From positions 45,904,199 to 45,968,198 of the forward strand of contig NC_074718.1 in NCBI RefSeq assembly GCF_947242115.1: a stretch of DNA of 64,000 nucleotides, in the 5' to 3' direction. This DNA comes from Biomphalaria glabrata. Its lineage: Eukaryota; Mollusca; Gastropoda; Planorbidae. Of this stretch, positions 1 to 8,581 are shown in pieces. Made by a program: the position numbers and the translations under genes. How positions within the stretch are numbered: the stretch's first letter is position 1; the number at the start of each line of letters is the position of its first letter. Under the pieces are notes generated by a model, which had not been told where the DNA came from, did no database searches, and saw nothing but the letters and a program-made list of their open reading frames with translations.

Positions 1-834
1 AAAAAAAATAGTTGCAGTAACGAGAGTTTACGAAATGGAGAGTAGTACGACGTGGAGTAGCCTGTAGGAAGGTGGCGTGATAGAATTTTGTAGTTTCTTT
101 ATTTCTTTTAAGAAAAAAAAATTGATCGCAAGTTTCGTAGGCTATATAGACATCAGTTCCAAGCAGAGAAAGGAGATGTGGAGCACGAGAAAGTGAAAAC
201 AAATTTAGGCTTTATGCGACAAGGAGGACAATAGTTATAATGCTTCATGGAAGAAGTTAGATGATAGAACTAACTGAAGCATAATTTCCTATATTTTAAC
301 ATGCTATTTTTAACGGCCTTCGCTCATTATGACTCCCGCGAGAATTGCGTTCGCTGATTAGGTTCGACCCCTACTGCAAGTTGACTTGAATTATAAATTT
401 AATAGCTGATATGGAAAAAAGAGTCAAATTTAATTTTATCGCCCAATAGCTGAGGAGTCCGCAGATGTTTTCATTTTTTTAATAAGTTAAACTATTGCAG
501 AGTTATAAATTCTAAATTAAAAACTGGCACAAAAACATTCATCACATTTTATATTTTTCAGATGAAGATGCATAGCAGGCTTCATTATATTGCTTTTGGA
601 ACAGAGCCACATACAGATTAATAAAACCAGCTCTTTTGAGTAACAGGAAGGACTTGAAAACTACATATTAAAAAAACAAGCAGCAAAGAAGAAAATTTAA
701 GGCAAGTTGTTTTTCTAAATATTTTGATTTATTATTTAAAATTAACTTCATTGTTTCTTTTGGTGTATGCATAATACAGAACAGGCAAATTATGAAAATA
801 ATCTTGACTAAAATCTTTCAATCTAGATTAGATT
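1..834. other. AT-rich stretch with no recognised gene
   Basis: No convincing coding exon, RNA gene or repeat boundary was seen. The sequence is AT-rich with short homopolymer runs and looks like intergenic or intronic DNA. Confidence 0.5.
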
Positions 835-915
835 TAGATTTAACCGATTTCCACAGGGGATGGGAATGGGCAGGGTTTAAACCCGGAACCATCGGTAAGT
901 CTGAACAGTCCATCA
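835..915 (-). repeat. SINE-2 (tRNA-like) remnant
   Basis: This piece carries a GGGTTTAAACCC box-B-like core followed by an ATCGGTAAGTCTGAAC tract. The same arrangement recurs at 47395-47510 (-) and, more diverged, at 13045-13155 (+). It is read as a tRNA-derived short interspersed repeat on the minus strand. No target-site duplication was found, so the ends are approximate. Confidence 0.55.
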
Positions 916-1081
916 CACAAAATGCATGACCAGGCAGACATCTTGATTTGAATTACTAACTAAGATAGGCCTACTTTATAAAAAAACAACTAGTTCTTGG
1001 CGTCCATTGTTATTCAAACAGTTACATAGTTACAAGAATTGATCTTGAAATAAAATGTTTGTTTTTTATAATAAACAAGTC

Positions 1082-1310
1082 AACTTTAAAGACCTTACGA
1101 TCTATAAGGCAGATGATGTAAAGGTCACCTGTTTCTGTGGACCACGGTTAACGAGGATGTCTTGGCCAGCACAATGAACAACCACCTTACTTTTCCCCAA
1201 CTAATGTCAAATACCAATTAAACCTGGTTGGACTCAGAGGTATCCCAAAATTCAAAATACCAGTCTTTAACGAGATTCGAACCTGGTACTGCAGGTTTCA
1301 CTAAGGGCCT
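1082..1310 (-). repeat. SINE-1 (tRNA-headed SINE), degraded copy
   Basis: It has the ordered landmarks of the window's main SINE in reverse: a GACCTTACGATCTATAAGGCAG tail-side block, then TTTTCCCCAACTAATGTC, then the GATTCGAACCTGG box B of the tRNA head. Other copies are at 15369, 32216, 41053, 43618, 45305, 46745, 46970 and 61574. The tRNA-head end is lost or diverged here and no flanking duplication was seen. Confidence 0.75.
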
Positions 1311-1444
1311 CTTTTGAATGAATAGATCTACAATTTTCATACTAATAAATAAGATTTTCTTCTTCTTCATCGTTCTCATTGTTATGTTGGAGTGTTCATA
1401 TGACTAGACCAATACATGAGATGAACTGCGCAGTGGTTTCCAAA

Positions 1445-1762
1445 TCAGGGAGCTCTCCATATAGTTTTCTTTCTATTGGGGTGATTTGGGGGCCAATGTC
1501 TTATACGGGCCTCTTGGTAGAGAGAGCAGTTTTGGAGGACGTGGTCGGCATTTTCTGGTGATACTCCACATGGGCAGATTTCACTGGTTCCAATTTTGAG
1601 CTTCCGGTACATGTGTTGTCGCATTCTGTTGTGTCCGGTCCTGAGTCGAAAGATTAGACGTTGGTCTTGTCGGGATAGCTTATAGTAAGCATCATCTTTC
1701 TTGTGATTTGGATGGGAGCTCGTCCATTTCTCATTTATTTTATCTACAATTAATTTCTTCAT
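1445..1762 (-). CDS. LINE A C-terminal segment (frame-separated)
   Basis: This 105-residue reading continues the LINE A protein beyond the frame break near 1842. It holds the basic RLRTGHNRMRQH stretch and the CPCG-x7-HVLQNC metal-knuckle-like motif found downstream of RNase H in this family. The copy at 8624-10525 carries the same segment in frame with RNase H, which shows that this is the native C-terminus and not an independent gene. A further small frame difference near the end alters the last residues relative to copy A2. Confidence 0.85.
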   Translation of the reverse strand: MKKLIVDKINEKWTSSHPNHKKDDAYYKLSRQDQRLIFRLRTGHNRMRQHMYRKLKIGTSEICPCGVSPENADHVLQNCSLYQEARIRHWPPNHPNRKKTIWRAP

Positions 1763-1832
1763 TTCTTCTGGATAGAGAGCAGAGTTTACTTGTGAGTTTG
1801 TTCTCCCACTCTTGGCGAGTGTGTCAGCCTTC

Positions 1833-4800
1833 TCATTTCCTGCTGGTGTGAGCTGGTATCCATTGAATGACAGTTTTTTTGCTGTTGTGGTTGAGCTTTG
1901 TGAGTGCTGTTCTGAGGTTTTTAATATAAGGGGAATCAGAGTTTTGCAGGCTTTGGAGGGTTGTTTTTGCGTCTGTTAGAAAGACAATCTGACTGTGAGG
2001 GGAACTTGGATGATTTGCTAGCATGGTAGCAGCTAGTGCTAGTGCTTCCCTTTCTGCTCTGTGACTGTCAGAGAGCTCTCCAGTTGCAAAGGATTTTTCT
2101 AGTTTTCCTCCATCTGGCCATTCGATAAGTATTCCAGCTACTCCATTTGTGGTGGCTTTATGGGATGAGCCATCCGTGTAAACTCTGATCCACTGATTGC
2201 TAGGGTAATTGGTATGTAGAAAACAGTTCACTATTTCCTTGAGCTCTGTTGGTCTGTAATCAGATTTTCTTTTTATGTTTTCAATATGGTCCCTTATAGT
2301 AGGAAGAGGGCTTTCGTCCCAGGGTGGAGATTCATTATAGTGTATCGAGGATTCCAGAGTAATTTTTTCAAGTTGGTGTTTCTTTTTTAGGTTTAGAGAT
2401 TCCTGTATGAAATTGGTCCTTTTGAGACGTTTTTTTGTGCCAGTTTTGTGGATTTTTGTTCTGAGTGGGTGCCTCTCCAAGGTTTCCAATTTAGTGAATT
2501 GGGAAAGGATTTTTATTTCTCTTCTTTCATCCAGAGAGATCAGGGCAGCGGTTTCCTCCATAGCTCTTATGGGTGTTGTGTTGTTTTTATTGCTCCTGTC
2601 ATTATCCTTTGACCAATATTTTGAACCTTGTCTATTTTTCTTAGGTTGGTTTGGGCTGCTGAGCCCCATGCTGTGGCACCATACAGGTCTTACATAACTG
2701 GTATAGGTCTTTTTCAGGATGTTGTGATTAGCTCCCCAATCTGTGCCAGCTAATTTTTTCAAGAGGGATAGTCTCTGGATGCCTTTACTCTGTGTTTTAT
2801 CTATTTGGTTTTTCCAGGTTAGTCTCGGGTCATAGGTGACTCCAAGATAAGTAGGGCTGTCATTTTTTTCTAAAGCTTCCAAATCTAATGTTAATTTTAT
2901 TGTTTGTTGTTTTGTTGACAGTGAGAATATGGTATATGTGGTCTTTTTTGTGTTGATGGACATGCCCCAGTCTTTGGACCAATTATTGAGTTTATCAAGA
3001 GCATCTTGTAATCGAAATTTCGATGTTCCTACATATTCTTCTGTGCTAATTAAGGCAAGGTCATCTGCATACATGCTGCTCTTAACTTTTTTGGGTAGGT
3101 TTTGATTTAGATTGTTTATGAATATTAGGAAAAGTGTTGGGGATAGGACTCCTCCTTGGGGGACACCATTTTTTATACCCACTGTGTGGCTTCTTTGTCC
3201 TTGCATGCAAACTAAGGCTTTTCTATTATTTAGGTATTCCTTTATCCAGTTGTACATTCTGTGGGATATGTGATGCTGGATTAGCTTGAGCAAGAGACCT
3301 TGTTCCCAGACTTTGTCAAATGCTTTTTCTAAGTCAACCCACACAATTGTTGTTGGTTTCTTTTCTTGAAAGCCGTCTTCTATTTCTTGTGTGATGAAGG
3401 CAATTTGATCTTCTGTTGATCTGCCTTTTCTAAAGCCAGCCTGGGCTTCAGTGAGTAGGTTATTTGACTCAAGGATCCATGTCAGCCTTCTATTTATCAC
3501 TCTTTCCATCAGTTTGCAGGTACAGCTAGTGAGGCTAATGGGACGGTAGCTATCCAGTTTATTTCTTGGCTTGCCGTGCTTTAGTATAGGGATCATAATG
3601 GCTTTTTTCCAGATGTTTGGAATTCTGCCAGATTTCCAGCTAGCATTGAATAATTGTAGCAGTTTTCTTTTGGCTTGAGGACCCAAGTGAAGAAGCATGT
3701 CATTTGATATTTTGTCTGGGCCCGGGGCTTGTTTTGGTTTGAGGGCTTTTAGGGATTCATCTAGTTCCTTCATTTTAAGATAAGTGGTCATTCCCAAGGA
3801 GTAAGCTGGATTGTTTTCTTTAATTTTATCTTGGATTTCTGAGTTTACATCTTTATTTCTACTTTCATTAATTTGTATTTGTCCTATGCTTTGGAAAAAC
3901 TTAATGAATTCATTTGCTGCTTCTTGGCCTTTCAGGGGTTTGTTGTCCTTTTCTATTACTATAGGAGTTGTTCTGTTTTCTTCCTGGTTGAGACATTTGG
4001 CTATACGCCAGAGTTTGTGGCCATCTCTATCTACGTTTAGTTGTTCTGTTTTTTCATGCCAACTTTTCCTCATGGCGGAAAGGTAATTTTTCCTGAAAAC
4101 TGCATTAGCTGCTTTTAGATTTATGTTATTTTCTATACAAGGGTTATTTTCTACTGTGTTTCTGGCTTCAATAGTGGCATTGTGGAGTTGTTGAAGGTGA
4201 TCAGACCAGTTGGGGATATAATCTTTTCTTGCTCCTCTAGGAATTGATTCCTTAGCTGCTAGGAGTATTGCTTTGGAGAAAGCTGAGAATGACTTATTAA
4301 CCTGATTTGATTTGCAGTTTATTGAAGTTGTATATAGGTCTGTGAGCTTTGAGAATAGGTGCCAGGTGGCTTTTTTGTAGTTCCATCTGGGGATGGTGGA
4401 GTTTTCTGATATTTTGAAGGAGGTATCGATACTGATCAATATGGGTCTGTGGTCGCTGGTGGCTAGCTGGTCTGCAACTTCTCTAGTGCACTTTTTGGAT
4501 AAGTTGTCTGTTGCAAAGGCTAGATCTGGAGTGGTTGATGTTAGCCAGGCTCTTGAAAAAAAGGTTGGTTTGTCCTCAGGTTTATTTAGCAAGATAAGTC
4601 TGTTCTCTGCTTGCCATTCTTCAATTTCTTCTCCCCTGGCATTTAGGTCTGGGTATCCCCAGCTCTGAGAGTGACTATTCATATCTCCTAAGATTAGACA
4701 GTCTTCTTGGTCAGGTATTTGAATGTGGTCAATCTCTATTTCCTTGTCTGGTGGGAAGTAGCAGTTAAATAGATTAATATTTCCATCTGGGAGAATTAGC

Positions 4801-5264
4801 TTAGTTCCCATTATTTCTGATTCTGAGGAGTTGGGCATAGTTATGTCTGTGGTAGGGATATCATTTTTAATGAGGGTGAGGATTCCTCCTTTGGGTCTGA
4901 TTTCTCTATCTTGTCTGATGCAGGTGTAGCCTCTAATGGAGAAACGAAGATTACTGTTCAAATGAGTTTCTTGGATGCAAGCTACATCAATTTCTTTCTC
5001 ATGCAGAAATATTTTTAGAGCTTCTTTTTTCTTTTGGATGCCCTCTGCGTTCCATTGTAAGATTTTTAGACTTTTGGTCTTGGAGTGTTGGCCAGTAGTA
5101 TTTACTTTCTTGTCCCTGCTCCTGGCTCCACAGGCAGAGATAGAAGAACCACCAGCTCGCTTGTGTGGGCTCCTTCGAGGCGGAGAGCCCGGCCCCCTAC
5201 CTGCGCTGCGGGATTCCACAGGCAGGACGCCACATCTATTAGAATTGTTACTGAACTCCAACAT
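1833..5264 (-). CDS. LINE A polyprotein: endonuclease, reverse transcriptase, RNase H
   Basis: The ORF encodes 1143 residues. An AP-like endonuclease begins near residue 65 (LKILQWNAEGI, then CIQETHL, GDMNSHSQSWG, and SDHRPI near residue 270). The RT follows at about 490-830, with YRPISLTS, AGFRKGRSTEDQ, VDLEKAFDKVW, NGVPQGGVLSP and the catalytic YADD. RNase H near 1015-1140 shows YTDGSS, an HRAERE glutamate and LTDAKT. Compared with the copy at 8624, about 5 nt are missing near 1842-1850. That shifts the frame just before the last RNase H aspartate motif, and the C-terminal part continues in another frame at 1445-1762 with a CPCG...HVLQNC zinc-knuckle-like motif. The start is the first in-frame Met and the true start may differ. 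Confidence 0.92.
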   Translation of the reverse strand: MLEFSNNSNRCGVLPVESRSAGRGPGSPPRRSPHKRAGGSSISACGARSRDKKVNTTGQHSKTKSLKILQWNAEGIQKKKEALKIFLHEKEIDVACIQETHLNSNLRFSIRGYTCIRQDREIRPKGGILTLIKNDIPTTDITMPNSSESEIMGTKLILPDGNINLFNCYFPPDKEIEIDHIQIPDQEDCLILGDMNSHSQSWGYPDLNARGEEIEEWQAENRLILLNKPEDKPTFFSRAWLTSTTPDLAFATDNLSKKCTREVADQLATSDHRPILISIDTSFKISENSTIPRWNYKKATWHLFSKLTDLYTTSINCKSNQVNKSFSAFSKAILLAAKESIPRGARKDYIPNWSDHLQQLHNATIEARNTVENNPCIENNINLKAANAVFRKNYLSAMRKSWHEKTEQLNVDRDGHKLWRIAKCLNQEENRTTPIVIEKDNKPLKGQEAANEFIKFFQSIGQIQINESRNKDVNSEIQDKIKENNPAYSLGMTTYLKMKELDESLKALKPKQAPGPDKISNDMLLHLGPQAKRKLLQLFNASWKSGRIPNIWKKAIMIPILKHGKPRNKLDSYRPISLTSCTCKLMERVINRRLTWILESNNLLTEAQAGFRKGRSTEDQIAFITQEIEDGFQEKKPTTIVWVDLEKAFDKVWEQGLLLKLIQHHISHRMYNWIKEYLNNRKALVCMQGQRSHTVGIKNGVPQGGVLSPTLFLIFINNLNQNLPKKVKSSMYADDLALISTEEYVGTSKFRLQDALDKLNNWSKDWGMSINTKKTTYTIFSLSTKQQTIKLTLDLEALEKNDSPTYLGVTYDPRLTWKNQIDKTQSKGIQRLSLLKKLAGTDWGANHNILKKTYTSYVRPVWCHSMGLSSPNQPKKNRQGSKYWSKDNDRSNKNNTTPIRAMEETAALISLDERREIKILSQFTKLETLERHPLRTKIHKTGTKKRLKRTNFIQESLNLKKKHQLEKITLESSIHYNESPPWDESPLPTIRDHIENIKRKSDYRPTELKEIVNCFLHTNYPSNQWIRVYTDGSSHKATTNGVAGILIEWPDGGKLEKSFATGELSDSHRAEREALALAATMLANHPSSPHSQIVFLTDAKTTLQSLQNSDSPYIKNLRTALTKLNHNSKKTVIQWIPAHTSRK

Positions 5265-5689
5265 AGATGAGGTTGCGTGTCAATGTGTTATGCGCCAGGA
5301 GGCCCATTGACTCCGACTTCAGCCTGCTTTTCTTTCTGGGTGTGCTCCCATAGCCTTTGATCATCCAAGATCATCTGCAAGGCAGCAGGTGTTTATTTTC
5401 GGAGTTTTCTCTCCTAGATGAACTGCTATCCCTAGCTAACGGGTTTCATCTACCCGGGTTTAGAGTTAGAGCGCCCTATACTCGCTTTTTGCAATCATTT
5501 CCCTGGATTTCTGAGATGTTTTTAGTAAATATTCTAACCACTGGAATACTTCACCTCATCCTCCATGACTGCAAACCAGTTGGTCCGCGGCTGTTTATTT
5601 GCTATTCACAGCTAACCCTTATATCTAAGGGTCTTTCCCCTATCCGCCACCTGGGGACGCGCTTGGTAGAAGGTGGTAGCTCCCCCAAG
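5265..5689 (-). promoter_or_regulatory. LINE A 5' UTR / internal promoter region
   Basis: This lies between the element's 5' end (set by the target duplication at 5690-5700) and the first Met of the ORF. On the minus strand it starts with CTTGGGGGAGCTACC. Full-length LINEs carry their own promoter in such regions, so promoter function is inferred. A block at about 5400-5440, CATCTAGGAGAGAAAACTCC, resembles part of the LINE B 5' UTR (40735-40770) and of the rearranged LINE piece at 32565-32610. Confidence 0.7.
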
Positions 5690-5700
5690 ATAAATAAGAT

Positions 5701-6016
5701 AATAATAATTAATATACAAACAATACTTCAATTCATTTCTTTTATTTCCACAAATAAATGAATGCATATTATGATTTGAATAAATATATCTATATATTAA
5801 ATTATATAAATATTTCTCATTGGATAGCTTGGATATAATACAGGTACAAAAAAAAATACACTGTCTCACATTTACACATATTTATATATAATTTAATTTA
5901 ACTACTATAATTATGAATGTACACAAATTATTTTTTTTAACACACATTATTTCAAATATTCTAGGTAAACCAGCCTATGTATTAGCTGATATGTTTAAAA
6001 TTCATCCCACAACTGC
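5701..6016. other. AT-rich spacer without recognised feature
   Basis: AT-rich DNA between the LINE A target duplication and the first hAT insertion. No exon or repeat was recognised. Confidence 0.5.
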
Positions 6017-6359
6017 ATCTAAGACAGGGGTGGGCAAATTACGACCCGGGGGCCGGATGTGGCCCAGCAGAATGTTTTATGCAGCCTGCTGACACCTACA
6101 GCAGACATGCCTATAGTCCCGCATTATGCGGAAACGGCCCGCAAAATCATCAAAAAAGCTCACATGTTCCGCCGTTCTGCATTCACGATTTTTTGTTCCG
6201 CCAAGTCTGAATTCCGACACTAAAAAAAAATTGCCATTTTATCATTTTTTATTAATAGTGCGAATTGAAAATACTGAGTGCAAAATAAAATATATATAGG
6301 TCTGTGTTTATTGTTTACATTTCATCTACTTCCGGACCCGGTGAGTCCTAAATTTACGA

Positions 6360-7440
6360 AGAAATGGTTGAAGACTAGATCTAGATCTAGTTCTAGTTCT
6401 AGACATAGATCTCTAGATCTACTGATCTAGTAGTCTAGGTCTAGATATTAGAATTAGATTTATTCTTAGAATCTAGTAAGTGCTAATTAGCCAAATATCC
6501 CATTCAAATCCCTTTCTTTTCACGACAATGTCACAATCATCACAATGGCTCTACTAGTCTAGTACTACAGTACTCTACTAGATCTATCAGCTTCTTCTAT
6601 CATCATCTAGACTGAATCTAGACTCTATAGACAGTCTAGTCTTAGTCTAGACTAGGCTACTAGATAGGTCTAGGTCACTAGACTTCTAGATCTAGAATCT
6701 AGACTAGATTTAGATTAGTTCTGATTAGAATGAATAGATTTCAATAGATCTAGATCTAATCTAGTCTAGATTGTTTTTTAGATGATTTGATAGATCAAAT
6801 AGATCTGACTATTCTAATTCTAGATCTAACACTAACTCCTTGAACTGGTTTCTAAGTAATCTAAGAAACTTTCAAAAGGATTTTTAAAAAAAAAACGTTG
6901 TTAAAGATCTAGACCTAAATTAATTAATTAACTTGACTTAGACTTAGACACAGTAAGTCTAAGGCCTAAATAAGGCTATTAGATCTACAATCTACTTTTC
7001 TTATTACATAGTCTAAATTAGTTTCTAGATCTAGAAGTAGGGCTAGCACTAAATAACTAGATCTAGAAGTAGACTCTAGATCTATCTAGAAATAGACTTA
7101 GAAGGTGATAGATCTCTAGATTCTAGATTTCTATGTATCATTATGTAAATTTAGTTCTTAATAAGTCTATTATAGACTATAGATTTAGACATAAATATTA
7201 GATCTCTAATATAATTATTATAATCTGTGTTCTTAGACATAGAGGACTTATTAGATATAGATCTAGACTAGTACTAGTAGACTCTTAAATTATTTTAGAT
7301 CTAGAACTATATACAAGATCTAGTGTGAGTAGAGTAGAGCCCTAGAATTAGGAACGGATAGATAATCAAGTAGATCTAGAATAATCTAGACTAGATTTCA
7401 CTAGATCTAGTCAATAGATTTAGACCTAGTAGTAACAAAT
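6360..7440. repeat. TCTAGA/AGATCT-rich block
   Basis: About 1.1 kb in which the words TCTAGA, AGATCT, CTAGATCT and TAGTCTAG recur every few tens of bases without a fixed period. It lies inside the hAT-1 element. Similar blocks are at 47590-47700, 49741-50110, 56540-57060 and 63170-63290. No coding potential was seen. Confidence 0.85.
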
Positions 7441-7482
7441 AAAAATTGTTTTTTTTTTTAGTTTTTGTTCTTTAGGGGGGTT

Positions 7483-7625
7483 TTCGGGCCAAAGTCTTGT
7501 TCAGGTCTCTTGATTTAGAATGCACCATTGAAGGACATGGTCAGCATTCTCTGGTGATGGGCAAGTTTCTCTAGTCCCGACATTTAACTTCCAGAACATA
7601 TATTGTCTCATTCAGTGAACAAGCC
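7483..7625 (-). repeat. Old LINE A 3'-end remnant inside hAT-1
   Basis: It aligns by eye with LINE A 1480-1630: the GGGCCAAAGTCTT, AAGGACATGGTCAGCATTCTCTGGTGAT and CAGAACATATATTGTCTCATTC blocks correspond in order. It is strongly diverged and lacks the GAA tail, so it predates the near-identical LINE A copies on either side. Confidence 0.75.
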
Positions 7626-8072
7626 TTTTCCTTTGTGGAAACTAAACAAGCATTACTACTGGTCGATTTTGACTGACTGTAATTTGACAGCAGTCACAAG
7701 GATAGAAACTAGTAAGCTAGTTCCACAGTTCCGGAACATCATGCATGAGTGTAAAAAGTAAAATACTGCACATTAAGTACAACTGTATATTTGTCAGGAT
7801 ATTTTAATGTAAAATGACAACAGCAATTTGAAAAAAAAAAAAGTAAAATTGGTTTAAATAATTGCTAACTCTTGTTGTAATTCCTTAACGTGAAGTGTGG
7901 GGAAAAAAAAGAAACGTGAATATAATACAGTGTAAATATGAATTAAAAGACATTCTACACAGTTAGCTTAGAGTGTCTCTATAAGTTGTATATAAATATG
8001 CGGCCCGCCATTCCCAATTTTTAAAATAATGCGGCCCTCGATACAAAAAGGTTGCCCACCCCTGATCTAAGA

Positions 8073-8239
8073 TATTCATGTACTGTTTTGGATGTTATGT
8101 ATGTCGACATATCCGATTTGATTTTCTGGCCCAATAAGGAGAGTCTCAGGCCCAAAAAATTTATTTGTACTTATGACAGGAAGATGACAGTAATAAATGA
8201 CTGTTTTGAAATTTTCATTGAGAGACCTATCAGCGTTAA
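8073..8239. other. Flank of hAT-1, no gene recognised
   Basis: A short sequence between hAT-1 and the SWIM-gene remnant. A minus-strand reading is open here, but no family was recognised. It could be continuing decayed sequence of the same gene. Confidence 0.4.
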
Positions 8240-8569
8240 AGCACAGGCACAAACCTATTCTTCCTATTAGCACAACACAGTAAAATATCTGATTGGAACT
8301 CATTACTTTCAATAAATGAATTAAAAGTATTTATACTAAGCTTTATAGTTTCTTTGGATTTAATAGCCTTTAAATTTTTATTTTTAGAAGTGATTTTGTT
8401 CACAAGAGAATCAAATTTAACTTTTTGTTTTTTAATGAGGTGATATCAATCTCAGAAACCTTAGTTGGCAAAACTTTTTTAAGCTCTGATGGATTTATCC
8501 AGTAAGATAACAAGCCTGTAACTGTCTTACTCTCTTTTAGCCTGGTGTTGGCTTCCAGCATAAATAAAG
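8240..8569 (-). pseudogene. SWIM/YqaJ-type gene remnant, part after the zinc finger
   Basis: On the minus strand this continues the reading interrupted at 10712 by LINE A2. After the LINE, VADTLFMLEANTRLKESKTV leads to TVTGLLSYW and then a helix-rich stretch. A frameshift near 8410 moves the apparent continuation to another frame, which ends in RFVPVL and a stop near 8250. Animal SWIM-finger proteins linked to YqaJ-like nucleases show the same order: C-x-C...GLGE-x-CSHVA, a TVT...W motif, then a segment ending in VP. Family assignment rests on these motifs from memory. The copy is clearly dead: it is frameshifted and split by an insertion. Confidence 0.65.
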
Positions 8570-8581
8570 TGTCTGCCACAT

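Larger units (their letters stand above)
1356..5689 (-). mobile_element. LINE A, full-length RNase H-bearing non-LTR retrotransposon
   Basis: This is a 4.33 kb insertion flanked by an 11-bp target duplication, ATAAATAAGAT, at 1345-1355 and 5690-5700. On the minus strand it has a 5' UTR (about 425 bp), one long ORF with AP endonuclease, reverse transcriptase and RNase H, a Cys-rich C-terminal segment, and a short (GAA)n 3' tail. This single-ORF architecture fits the I/Nimb/Ingi group; the exact clade is not assigned. Copies at 8582-10711 and 33656-34878 are close relatives. The 291-bp stretches at 2407-2697 and 9639-9929 translate identically, which indicates recent amplification. The ORF is broken once near its C-terminus. 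Confidence 0.93.
6025..8064. mobile_element. hAT-type non-autonomous DNA transposon (hAT-1)
   Basis: The ends are CAGGGGTGGGCAA and its exact reverse complement TTGCCCACCCCTG. They are flanked by a perfect 8-bp duplication, ATCTAAGA, at 6017-6024 and 8065-8072. CAGGG termini plus 8-bp duplications are hAT hallmarks. Just inside both ends are GC-rich CGGCCC/GGCCC blocks, like those of many CAGGGGTGGGCAA hAT families in animals. The 2.04 kb interior has no transposase ORF; it is filled by TCTAGA-rich DNA and an old LINE A fragment. It therefore must have been mobilised in trans. Confidence 0.92.

Noticed and set aside
835-915. Possible tRNA gene because of a GGTTTAAACC box-B-like core
   Set aside because: The rest of a cloverleaf is not evident and the same sequence recurs at 47395 as a dispersed repeat, so it is called a SINE.
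2407-2697. Plus-strand open frame over LINE A, repeated at 9639-9929
   Set aside because: Antisense shadow of the LINE A polyprotein; its identity in both copies only reflects LINE identity.
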